The position numbers were made by a program, and so were the translations under genes. The notes under the pieces were generated by a model that did not search any database, was not told the origin of the DNA, and saw only the letters and a list, made by a program, of their open reading frames with translations. Below are positions 8,557-16,530 of a stretch of DNA of 62,991 nt, one piece after another. Position 1 is the first letter of the stretch. Each line of letters opens with the position of its first letter. The stretch comes from Actinomycetota bacterium (lineage in GTDB: Bacteria; Actinomycetota; Actinomycetes; S36-B12). The DNA is taken from the NCBI GenBank assembly GCA_947449035.1, contig CANFQC010000009.1, positions 1 through 62,991 of the forward strand. The letters run 5' to 3'.

Positions 8557-10437
8557 TTAGGCCTGCACGGGCCGACTGAGCACCACGGTCGCCGTCTGAG
8601 TCTTGTCCTCGGCCGATTCATCAAGGTCGACGTCAATCAGGCAGTCACCAAAGGTGCTTGTCGTGCCCGGCTTCAGGCCGGCCACGGACAGCGCCTGGGC
8701 GTCGACCCTCATGGACAAGAAGTCTTCTTGCCCGTTGCTGATCACCTGCACGCCTGAGCGCGTGGCGACGGCTGATAGGAGTCGATAGATGACGCCCAGG
8801 GCCGCCTCGTCAATGGGTCGGTGGTCCGTGGAGGAGTTGATGCCCTTAACGGTGGCAATCACCCCACGCTCGGCGAGGGAATCGACGATCGACTTGGCCA
8901 GCACGGCGAATGCCCCGGCACCTTGCGGGTCGACCTGCATATCGGCGCGAATCTGACCGTCGACCAATCGCAGTCGCTCACGCATCTCGCTGTCGACCTC
9001 AGCGCCCGCTGCGATCGCGCTGATGAGCGAAACGGCCTCTTGCACGACATCGTGCAGTTCTGCGTTGATGTCGACCGCGGCGATAGCACGTCCGCGCTCA
9101 CGAATCTCCTGCTGGCGAATCTCCATCGCACGACGCCGTGATCGCTCATAGGCCGCGGTGCCGGCGTAGGTCACGGTCACGATCACGGGCAGCGCAACCA
9201 AGGTGTTCACCAACGCCACAGTCATGAACTGGCGGCAGTCACCGGGCATGCGCAGTGCGATCAGCACGCCACCGACGCCCCAGATGAGCAGGCCGATCGC
9301 CCCCGCGGTTCGGGTCGCCCAAGCGGCAATCACCATGACGCAGAAGCCAGCGATGTTGAGGATGGGCGAGAGGATCAGCGCCTCGCGGCAGCCGAGATCC
9401 TGGGAGAGGAACAGCCAGGGCAAGATCGCGGGAATCACGATGACCGGAATCGCCCATGACGGGCGGATGCGTACTCGTCGAAGCACGATGACAAGGGCTA
9501 TAAGGCTGCCGGCCACGCCGAGAATCACTGCAGGGATCGCCTGGGTGCCTTCGTCGGCAAGAAGGTAGATCAGGAAGGTGATTCCGCCAAAGGCGTTGCC
9601 GGCAAGCGCGGCGGTGACCAGGAGTCTGCCCTTATTGAATGGTTCGGAGACATCGGTACGTGTGACGGGAACCGGTGCTGCAGAAACCTGAAGCTGAGCG
9701 GCATCCTGCGGAGTCGGCAGTGAGACATCCGCGAAGTCACGCAGAACCTCGCGATCAACCGTGGGGGAAGCGATCAGGTAGCGCAGGGAATTCAGCACCG
9801 ACTCGTGAAGTCTCGTGCCGGTGAGACGCCACATCGCCGCACGCTCGGTCACGAGCATCGACTCAGCGGTGCGAGAGTCGAGCACCGCGAGATCAGCATC
9901 GGTGCGATCCGCCTCGCTGCGCAATGAGTTCCAGGCCCACCAGATCATCGCTGTCGCCACGGCAACTTGGATTGCAGCTAATGACCCATTCGCCAAGGCA
10001 AGGCCACCAGGGATGACGTTCTCCGGACGCTGCCACCAGACGAACATAAGAAGTAGTGGGCCAAGCACGATGGCGATCGACCCGATCCACCTGGGCGAAA
10101 GCACCGCCCAGAGGTAGCTGCAATACGAGGTGAGGAGTACACCCGTCACCCAGCGAGGTCCGCTATCCGGGTAGAGCAGTGCGCAGATCAATATCGCCAA
10201 CAGTGCTGGCACGAACAGCCACAACCCGAAATTCCGCGTCGAGAAGGCCACGCCGGCGATGAAGAAGGGAATCGTCACGAGCACGAGCGCGTGCTCGCCT
10301 CCGGTCAGTTGATTCCAGTCAATCGCCGCCACGACAAGAGTGATGGCATAGGCGATACCAACACCCAGCACGAACACCCAACGTCGAGTAAGTCGAAGTG
10401 CGGTCCATTCCGGCCGGGTGCTCAGTTCGTTCATCAT
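8557..10437 (-). CDS. Two-half membrane sensor protein with two His boxes and no ATPase domain
   Basis: About 626 residues made of two similar halves. Each half has a block of about six hydrophobic segments followed by a coiled region with a NarL/DesK-type dimerisation-phosphoacceptor box: His212 (RLHESVLNSL) and His463 (ELHDVVQEAV; both numbered from the TTG one codon upstream). No N box or DDGRG-type G box follows either His, so it cannot bind ATP like a normal histidine kinase. The stop of the upstream kinase overlaps this ATG (TGATG), so the two proteins are translationally coupled and probably made in fixed ratio. Likely a partner or phosphotransfer substrate of that kinase rather than an independent enzyme. 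The ATG at 10437 was preferred over the TTG at 10440. Confidence 0.8.
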   Translation of the reverse strand: MMNELSTRPEWTALRLTRRWVFVLGVGIAYAITLVVAAIDWNQLTGGEHALVLVTIPFFIAGVAFSTRNFGLWLFVPALLAILICALLYPDSGPRWVTGVLLTSYCSYLWAVLSPRWIGSIAIVLGPLLLMFVWWQRPENVIPGGLALANGSLAAIQVAVATAMIWWAWNSLRSEADRTDADLAVLDSRTAESMLVTERAAMWRLTGTRLHESVLNSLRYLIASPTVDREVLRDFADVSLPTPQDAAQLQVSAAPVPVTRTDVSEPFNKGRLLVTAALAGNAFGGITFLIYLLADEGTQAIPAVILGVAGSLIALVIVLRRVRIRPSWAIPVIVIPAILPWLFLSQDLGCREALILSPILNIAGFCVMVIAAWATRTAGAIGLLIWGVGGVLIALRMPGDCRQFMTVALVNTLVALPVIVTVTYAGTAAYERSRRRAMEIRQQEIRERGRAIAAVDINAELHDVVQEAVSLISAIAAGAEVDSEMRERLRLVDGQIRADMQVDPQGAGAFAVLAKSIVDSLAERGVIATVKGINSSTDHRPIDEAALGVIYRLLSAVATRSGVQVISNGQEDFLSMRVDAQALSVAGLKPGTTSTFGDCLIDVDLDESAEDKTQTATVVLSRPVQA

Positions 10438-12731
10438 CAAGCACCGGCGCCACGGCGAATGCTGAGCAGCGACTGCTTTTCACCCGAGGGCGAGCGCGAG
10501 AGAACGAGGTCACCAATGACGATTGCCTCAGGCCCGCACTCCCCCTTCGCTGGATTCGGGCGAGAGAGGTTCGCCCACCCAGCATCCACCGCCGCGTTCG
10601 GTGCAGTCACAAGCACTTCGGCCAAGCCTTGATCAACGAAGATGCGCATCGTCACTGTGCGGCTCGGAGCATGCAGCACCACGGCAGCAAGCAGGTCGCT
10701 CACCTGCTCGGGAATCGAGTCATCGTCGTCGGGCATGCTGATCACTGCCGCATCGACGCTCAGGCCCCGAGCGGCACCGAGTTCGACGGCTTCGAGCACC
10801 GCTCGCCACAGGCTCGAAATTGATCGGCGCTCCATGCCCAGATTGCCGCGAAGCTGACTCTCTTCACTTGCCGCTCGCTCACGGATCCCGGTATCGCTCG
10901 CATCAAGGCTGCCGTCGGCGATGCCGGTGAGCAGGGCAACGGTCGACGCACTCACACGGCTCCACTGGGAGGTCACCGTGATCTGACGCTCGATTTCCGC
11001 CTGGTATTCGACTGACGATGCCCAGAGCAAAAGTCCATTACTACGGCGACGATCGAACTCGCGGAAGAGCACGGTCATCAAGAAGAGCGCGGCCGACATG
11101 TAGAGCACGGTTACGACGAGTGACATCGCAGGAACCGCCTTGCACTCATCAGGCAAGGAAAGGGTCAGGACAAGCCCGGCCGCAGTGATGATCGGGAGGA
11201 TCAGCCAGTGCCACCAATACCTCTGGCCCGCGAAGAGCAGGAGACCGATACCACCAGCCACGCTATTGATAATCCAGTGCACCGATGAGGCGGAGTAACA
11301 GCCGACGAGATCTTGTCGAGTAATCACATAGGTCACGACACCCATCACGAGCGTGATCCAGGTGAGCGCAACCCGCGAGACCGTACTCCAGCGCAGAGCG
11401 AGGGCGATGTTGCTCGCCAGGAAGGCAATGAAACTCAGGCTAAAACCGATCTTTGCGTCGCCAAGCCCGCCTGCAATCCACGGCAGCATGACGAGTCCGA
11501 AGATCGCGGGAGCGAAAAGCAGCACTCGAGGGCGAACTGAGTCGAGCAGGATGTCGAGCACAGCACTCACCGGCACCTGGAGTTCGGCGGCCACGACGAT
11601 AGGCACGCGCAGAGTCACCGAAGTTCCGCGGCCGGGCTCACTGACAATCACCGCCTCGCCACCGATGGCGCTGAGAGATGCCTTGATCGTGTTGCGCATT
11701 CCGAACCGCTCAGTGTCACCCTCACGTAGACCTCGCCCGTCATCACTTACGACGACTTCGAGCACGCTTGCTTGCTGTCGGGCGCTGATGATGACCGCTC
11801 GTGCCTGCGCATGACGCTCGACATTTCGCAGCGCCTCCACAAGCGCATCGCGCAAGGCACCAGCTGACTGCTGAGGCAGGAGGTAGTCATCGTCGATGCG
11901 TACGTTCACCTGAGGGGTGCGAAGACCAGCGGCCGCTCGCGCTTCCGCAACGACGGCGCCGATGGTCGCCTCCTGCGCCGGAAGTGCGCCGAGTTCTAGC
12001 TGCTCGATATCGCGTCGGCATTCCGCCCGCAGTAGTTCGGACTTCTCATCCACGCCCTGGGTGATGGCGTTGAGGGTATTGAGCACGGTTTCATGTATTC
12101 GTCGGTCAACTGACGTGCGCGCTGACTGCACTTGCACCGCGCGATAGTTCGATGCGGCCGCCACCTCGAGTTCGAGGGTGCTCGCGTCAGCAATTCGAGC
12201 CGCCCGACGCCAGCTATAGGCCATACCCAGCAAGGCGGGCGCGGCGATGAGGATGAAAATCGGGCCAATGGTGCCGCCTGCCAGTTCGGCCGCCGCCAGG
12301 ATCATCTGTGGAGTCGGAAACAGCACCGCGATGAGGTTGAGGAAAGCCGCCAAAACGATGACGACCAGTGCCGGGGCGGCACTGAGCGTGAAGGCAGCTC
12401 CGAAGGCCACCGCGAATGCGGAGAACGGGAGAGGGAGCCAACCAGGACCGTACGACTGCGGAATCGCGATCGCGAGAACAAGGAAAAGCAGTCCGGCGAA
12501 TGCCTGGATAAGACCTTGATTCCTGCGCAGGCGGGGAAGAAAGCCCACCAGGAAGATTACGACCGGGATCATCCACGTAAGCCAGATCGAGCCAGGCAGT
12601 TCACCTTCATGAATCACGAGGAGATAGAGCGCCGGAAGAAACTCGATCACGCCTGCGGCCACGAGCGCTGTAGCGCCAGTGCGCTCGAAGATTGCAACAA
12701 GCTGCGTTGCATCCTTCGATGACTCGCTCAC
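10437..12731 (-). CDS. Two-half sensor histidine kinase (NarL/DesK type) with degenerate second half
   Basis: 764 residues from a GTG preceded by AGGAG. First half: hydrophobic segments to about 175, phosphoacceptor His213 (RRIHETVLNTL), HATPase_c with N box Asn303 (ALRNVERHAQA), G1 box at 330-334 (DDGRG) and G2 FGMRNT at 343-348. Second half: a new set of membrane segments (about 400-560), then a region shaped like the kinase linker but lacking a His in the H-box position and lacking usable N/G boxes. Such an internal duplication is not the usual layout of this family. It is operonic with the ATPase-less paralogue downstream and divergent, 29 bases apart, from two response regulator genes. 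Signal unknown. Confidence 0.88.
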   Translation of the reverse strand: MSESSKDATQLVAIFERTGATALVAAGVIEFLPALYLLVIHEGELPGSIWLTWMIPVVIFLVGFLPRLRRNQGLIQAFAGLLFLVLAIAIPQSYGPGWLPLPFSAFAVAFGAAFTLSAAPALVVIVLAAFLNLIAVLFPTPQMILAAAELAGGTIGPIFILIAAPALLGMAYSWRRAARIADASTLELEVAAASNYRAVQVQSARTSVDRRIHETVLNTLNAITQGVDEKSELLRAECRRDIEQLELGALPAQEATIGAVVAEARAAAGLRTPQVNVRIDDDYLLPQQSAGALRDALVEALRNVERHAQARAVIISARQQASVLEVVVSDDGRGLREGDTERFGMRNTIKASLSAIGGEAVIVSEPGRGTSVTLRVPIVVAAELQVPVSAVLDILLDSVRPRVLLFAPAIFGLVMLPWIAGGLGDAKIGFSLSFIAFLASNIALALRWSTVSRVALTWITLVMGVVTYVITRQDLVGCYSASSVHWIINSVAGGIGLLLFAGQRYWWHWLILPIITAAGLVLTLSLPDECKAVPAMSLVVTVLYMSAALFLMTVLFREFDRRRSNGLLLWASSVEYQAEIERQITVTSQWSRVSASTVALLTGIADGSLDASDTGIRERAASEESQLRGNLGMERRSISSLWRAVLEAVELGAARGLSVDAAVISMPDDDDSIPEQVSDLLAAVVLHAPSRTVTMRIFVDQGLAEVLVTAPNAAVDAGWANLSRPNPAKGECGPEAIVIGDLVLSRSPSGEKQSLLSIRRGAGA

Positions 12732-12748
12732 GCGCTCGACTCCTGCCT

Positions 12749-12754
12749 TATGGT
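12749..12754 (+). promoter_or_regulatory. -10 element, leaderless promoter of the first response regulator
   Basis: TATGGT ends six bases before the GTG at 12761, so the predicted first transcribed base is the start codon itself. Confidence 0.6.
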
Positions 12755-12760
12755 GTGCCG

Positions 12761-13339
12761 GTGCCCCGCCACTCGTTCATCGTGCTTGAGGATCATCCTC
12801 TCGTTCTCGGTGCGATCACTGATCATTTGAGCACCGCGTTCCCCGGCGCAACGATCGCATATCGCGGAGCGCATCTTCTTGACGCACTTGAGTTTTCTGC
12901 GGCGGATGATGCCACCTGCGCCATCGTCGATCTCGACCTCGGCGATGGACGAGCACCTGCAGAAACTGTCCTGCATTTGAGGGACGCTGGAATTCCGGTG
13001 GTCATGATCAGCGCTCACGAGCAGGCGCTCTTGGTGCAAGAGGCCGTGGTTGCTGGTGCCTGGGCGTACGTGCCGAAGCGCTCAATCATCGATCAGCTTG
13101 CCGACGCTGTGACCGCTGCTGAGGCTCAAAAGCCGTGGCTCTCCCCCGACTTGGCTGCGGTTCTGGTGCCGGTCGAAGGTTCGACCGTGGTGCTGGATCC
13201 GCTTGCTGAGCGTGCCCTGGTGCTTTATGCGGCAGGTCTGCCCACATCGATGATCGCCTCGCGCACAGGCATCGACGTCGATCAGGTGCGTCCACTTCTA
13301 GAGTCGGTAATCCAGGCATATCGGTCCCCCGACCTCTGA
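12761..13339 (+). CDS. Response regulator with short degenerate C-terminal helix-turn-helix
   Basis: About 192 residues from a GTG that follows TATGGT by six bases (predicted leaderless start). Receiver domain: acidic pair ED at 10-11, phosphoacceptor Asp57 (IVDLDLGDG), Ser in VVMISAHE and Lys in AYVPKRS. The C-terminus (PLAERALVLYAAGLPTSMIA, then GIDVDQVRPLLESVIQAY) resembles the start of a LuxR HTH but ends right after the recognition-helix region. It lies back-to-back with the kinase pair and 60 bases before a second, full-length regulator, so it probably serves that system. Confidence 0.85.
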   Translation: MPRHSFIVLEDHPLVLGAITDHLSTAFPGATIAYRGAHLLDALEFSAADDATCAIVDLDLGDGRAPAETVLHLRDAGIPVVMISAHEQALLVQEAVVAGAWAYVPKRSIIDQLADAVTAAEAQKPWLSPDLAAVLVPVEGSTVVLDPLAERALVLYAAGLPTSMIASRTGIDVDQVRPLLESVIQAYRSPDL

Positions 13340-13399
13340 CGCGAAATGGGGGACAGAAGTCCCCCGTGATGCGCTACCGTGTGCTCACAGGAGGTCACC

Positions 13400-14041
13400 A
13401 TGGCTGCTCAGAAGCTGCGTTTCATTGTGCTCGAGGATCACCCCCTCGTGCGTTCTGCCCTGATCACCGGGCTCATCAACGAACTCGGTGATGTCGAGAT
13501 TGCCTACGAGGGCACGGTCATCGCCGACGCCCTGAATGCCGCGAAGCGCAAGGGAGTCGACTGCGCGCTGCTCGACCTCGATCTCGGTGATGACTCAAAC
13601 CCCATCGCGAACGTGCGTGCACTCGTTGAAGCCGGAGTACCGGTGATGGTCATCAGCGCCCTCGGCGACCCGATGATCGTGCGCGAGTCGATGTCGGCAG
13701 GTGCACTCGCCTACGTCTCGAAGCAGACCGACGTGATTCAGATTCGCGCGGCGATCGATTCGACTCTTGCCGGCAAACCGTTCATGTCACCAGAGATCGC
13801 GATGGCGCTCGTCGGCGACCTGCACTCTGACGTCAAGCTTTCCGATCAGGAGCGCACTGCGCTCTCGCTTTACGCATCAGGGCTGAAGATGGAAGCGGTC
13901 TCACGCCGCATGGGTGTTTCAGTCACCACTGCGCAGGAATACATCAAGCGCGTGCGCGCGAAGTACACCAAGGCCGGTTACGAGGTCTCAACTAAGACCG
14001 ATCTCTATCGCGTTGCCAAGAAGCGCGGCCTGATCACCTAG
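13400..14041 (+). CDS. NarL/LuxR-family response regulator
   Basis: 213 residues from the ATG at 13400, chosen because AGGAGGTCACC directly precedes it. Receiver: ED at 12-13, phosphoacceptor Asp59 (ALLDLDLGDD), Ser in VISALGD, Lys in AYVSKQT. C-terminal LuxR-type HTH (LSDQERTALSLYASGLKMEA to AKKRGLIT), complete. Paralogous to the regulator just upstream, with which it probably forms one unit; presumed target of the divergent kinase pair. Confidence 0.9.
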   Translation: MAAQKLRFIVLEDHPLVRSALITGLINELGDVEIAYEGTVIADALNAAKRKGVDCALLDLDLGDDSNPIANVRALVEAGVPVMVISALGDPMIVRESMSAGALAYVSKQTDVIQIRAAIDSTLAGKPFMSPEIAMALVGDLHSDVKLSDQERTALSLYASGLKMEAVSRRMGVSVTTAQEYIKRVRAKYTKAGYEVSTKTDLYRVAKKRGLIT

Positions 14042-14043
14042 TG

Positions 14044-15123
14044 CTAGCTGCGATCGCTAGAGAAACGCACGCTGGTCTCGCCCAGATTCGCACCCGGCCA
14101 CACACGTACGCCAGCAATAAGTTCGTTACCTGAGCCAATCACCGCACCATCACCGATTACTGCGCCGTCGATCACGCAGTCGGCACCGATGACAGCACCC
14201 TCGCCGATGATCGAGTTGGTGATGCGGGCATTCACACCCACCTGAGCCGAGTCAAAGATGACTGCGCCGTCAATGATCGCGCCGCTCGCGACACTCGCAT
14301 TCGAACCAATGGTCGTGCCGCCAGTGAGCATCGCATCGCCTGCAACCGAGGCGCCGTCGAGAACGAGTGACTGCCCGGTCTTCGCGACAGCGGGGCTCGG
14401 AGCCTTGCCCAACACGAGGTCGCAGGAACCCTGCACGAAGGCAAGCGGAGTTCCGAGGTCGAGCCAGTAGCCGCGATCGACGATGCCGCTCAGGACTGCG
14501 CCTGATTCGAGCAGGCCCGGGAAGGTCTCCCGCTCAACGGACACCGGGCGACCGGTCGGGATCGAATCGATGACCGAGCGCTTGAAGACATAGCAACCAG
14601 CGTTGATCTGGTCGGTGACGATCTCCTCGGGAGTCTGCGGCTTCTCGAGGAACTGAATGACCCTGCCATTCGCGTCGGTCGGCACTAGGCCGAACGCACG
14701 CGGATCCTCGACTGTGGTCAGGTAGAGCGAGACGTCGCTATTGGTCTCCTGATGTCTGCCCACCAGGCCGGCGATGTCGAGTCCGGAGAGGATGTCGCCA
14801 TTGAAGACGAGCACCGGCTCGTCGGCACCGCTCTCGAGATACGGCAGCACGTGGCGAATCGCACCGCCGGTGCCTAGGGGCTCGTCTTCGGTTGCGATGA
14901 CGACCTCGATACCGAGATCGCTGGCATCGATGAACTCCTTGAAGACATCTGCCTTGTAGCTCGTGCCGAGCACGATGCGCGTGACGCCTGCATCGCGGGC
15001 GCGGGTGATCTGGTGCACCGTGAAGGGCACGCCGGCCACCGGCAGCATCGGCTTGGGGGTGTTGATGGTGAGCGGACGCAGGCGCGTGCCCTGGCCACCG
15101 ACGAGCAGTACGGCTTCGGTCAT
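14044..15123 (-). CDS. Mannose-1-phosphate guanylyltransferase-like nucleotidyltransferase
   Basis: 359 residues from MTEAVLLVGGQGTRLRPLT; the frame extends further upstream but the start at 15123 places the family's N-terminal GGxGTRLRPLT signature at the right distance. N-terminal nucleotidyltransferase fold with PKPMLPV, FNGD metal site and EKP; C-terminal left-handed beta-helix of hexapeptide repeats (about 270-350). It makes a sugar nucleotide, GDP-mannose or dTDP-glucose type; exact substrate cannot be read from sequence. Related genes sit near LCP and TIGR03089 genes in Mycobacterium, as here, supporting a cell-envelope role. Confidence 0.85.
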   Translation of the reverse strand: MTEAVLLVGGQGTRLRPLTINTPKPMLPVAGVPFTVHQITRARDAGVTRIVLGTSYKADVFKEFIDASDLGIEVVIATEDEPLGTGGAIRHVLPYLESGADEPVLVFNGDILSGLDIAGLVGRHQETNSDVSLYLTTVEDPRAFGLVPTDANGRVIQFLEKPQTPEEIVTDQINAGCYVFKRSVIDSIPTGRPVSVERETFPGLLESGAVLSGIVDRGYWLDLGTPLAFVQGSCDLVLGKAPSPAVAKTGQSLVLDGASVAGDAMLTGGTTIGSNASVASGAIIDGAVIFDSAQVGVNARITNSIIGEGAVIGADCVIDGAVIGDGAVIGSGNELIAGVRVWPGANLGETSVRFSSDRS

Positions 15124-15204
15124 GCCGCCAGGGTGCCATAAGCCCGAGCGAGCGCCCGTATCCCGCGAGGTGCCGGCAGTCACACAGCGGCTCGAGCTCA
15201 TCCG

Positions 15205-15241
15205 TTGACCCTTGCCCACGATGCATGCATAATGCATGCAT
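15205..15241 (+). promoter_or_regulatory. Toxin-antitoxin promoter and overlapping operator
   Basis: TTGACC at 15205-15210, 17 bases, then CATAAT at 15228-15233; the ATG at 15240 falls six bases later, so the mRNA should be leaderless. Two copies of the self-complementary ATGCATGCAT (15221-15230 and 15232-15241), one base apart, cover the -10 and start codon and are a good operator for the ribbon-helix-helix antitoxin. Confidence 0.75.
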
Positions 15242-15476
15242 GACTGTGATCACCATCCGAAATGTGCCTGACGAGCTCAACGAATCCATCAAGACTCTCG
15301 CTGCGGGAGCGGGCCAATCCGTACAGCAATACCTCCTCAGCGTCCTGCACACCCAAGTCGAACGATCGGCAATCGAGGATCGACTCACTGTTCTTCTCGA
15401 TTCAATCCCCCGCGGCGAGGTATCCACCGCTGACATCGTCGAGGCGGTCCGGGCCCATCGAGACGAGCTCGGATGA
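15240..15476 (+). CDS. FitA/VapB-type ribbon-helix-helix antitoxin
   Basis: 78 residues starting MTVITIRNVPDELNESIK, the usual N-terminal ribbon-helix-helix of FitA-like antitoxins, with a C-terminal segment (from about 45) that would fill the toxin active site. The ATG at 15240 was preferred to the one at 15225 because a -10 element ends six bases before it. The stop overlaps the toxin start (ATGA). It should neutralise the downstream PIN toxin and repress this promoter. Confidence 0.88.
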   Translation: MTVITIRNVPDELNESIKTLAAGAGQSVQQYLLSVLHTQVERSAIEDRLTVLLDSIPRGEVSTADIVEAVRAHRDELG

Positions 15477-15868
15477 CAGCTGTCCTCGATGCGAGCGCAT
15501 TCGTCGCCCTGCTTACCTCGCCTCGCTACGAGCACGTGCGCAAGCAACTTCCCGCAGAAGATTCGTGGTGCGCGCCCGATTACGTCCGTATCGAGTGTCT
15601 GTCGGCAATGCGACGCATGCTCCTCCAGGGGCGTCTCGCCACTGATGCGTTCACTCGCTCCGCCAACGCACTTCCAGCAATGCCGATCCGACTGTTTCCC
15701 ATTGACCTACAGATACCCCGGATGATTCAACTCACTCCAAATGCGACCGCCTTCGACTCGGGGTACCTCGTTCTCGCGGAACTTCTCGAAGCTCCCCTCT
15801 ACACATGCGATGCAAAGCTCGCCGCGGTTCCCGGCATTAAGTGCGACGTCATAGTGTTCGCACCGTGA
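15473..15868 (+). CDS. PIN-domain toxin ribonuclease (VapC/FitB family)
   Basis: 131 residues. All four acidic residues of the PIN active site are present: Asp6 (VLDASAF), Glu41 (RIECLSAM), Asp95 (AFDSGYL) and Asp113 (TCDAKLA). Members of this family cleave RNA, often tRNA, in a Mg-dependent way. It overlaps the antitoxin by four bases upstream; its own TGA overlaps the GTG of the next gene, so the TA module is stitched tightly into a run of chromosomal genes. It looks intact. Confidence 0.9.
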   Translation: MTAVLDASAFVALLTSPRYEHVRKQLPAEDSWCAPDYVRIECLSAMRRMLLQGRLATDAFTRSANALPAMPIRLFPIDLQIPRMIQLTPNATAFDSGYLVLAELLEAPLYTCDAKLAAVPGIKCDVIVFAP

Positions 15869-16530
15869 CCGATGCTGATATGTGGGGCCTGCTGACCACC
15901 CGCCGCCGCACCCATGGCGTGGACCCGCTTCTTACCTACATTTCCGGCGATGAGCGGATGGAGCTCTCGGCGATCTCGACCGAGAATGGCGCTGCCAAGG
16001 TGGCAGGTGCCCTCGCTGACGAATTCCTGCTCGACTCGGGTGCTCGGATCGCCGTTCACCTTCCCTGGCATTGGCAGCGCAGTCTGTGGATTGGTGGCAT
16101 TGCAGCAATCGGCGGTGAGTGCGAGCCCTTCGGCGACTCGAGCACCGCCGATCTAGTCGTGTGCACTTCTGGTGATGCCGAGTCGTTGGCTGCGTCAGCA
16201 ACCTGCGATGTGGTCGTGGTGTCGCTGCACCCATTCGGACTCACGGTGCCGGGCTCCGTGCCTGATGGATGCATCGATGCCTCTGTCGTGGTGCGGATGC
16301 AGCCTGATGGCTTTTCAGCACGCGGCCGATTCAGCTCCGAGGTGCCAGACGTCGGCGCAACTGCTGAGCGCACCGTTGTTGTCTGCAGCGATGAACGCAA
16401 TCCCGAGTCATGGGTCTGGGCACTTGCCGCACCACTGGTAACCGGCGGCTCGATCATCATGTGCACGGATGAGAATGCGGCTGAGTCGATTGCCGAGCAG
16501 GAGCGCGCATCGCGCATCGTGGTGCTCTAA
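15865..16530 (+). CDS. TIGR03089 family protein
   Basis: About 221 residues from the GTG at 15865, which overlaps the toxin stop (GTGA). It matches the actinobacterial TIGR03089 family in length and neighbours: in Mycobacterium a member sits next to the LCP gene and close to a sugar-phosphate nucleotidyltransferase, as here. The sequence resembles the N-terminal part of an AMP-binding enzyme (HLPWHWQRSLWIGGIAAIGG) without a catalytic region. Function unknown. Its stop abuts that of the convergent SpoIID gene. Confidence 0.8.
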   Translation: MTDADMWGLLTTRRRTHGVDPLLTYISGDERMELSAISTENGAAKVAGALADEFLLDSGARIAVHLPWHWQRSLWIGGIAAIGGECEPFGDSSTADLVVCTSGDAESLAASATCDVVVVSLHPFGLTVPGSVPDGCIDASVVVRMQPDGFSARGRFSSEVPDVGATAERTVVVCSDERNPESWVWALAAPLVTGGSIIMCTDENAAESIAEQERASRIVVL

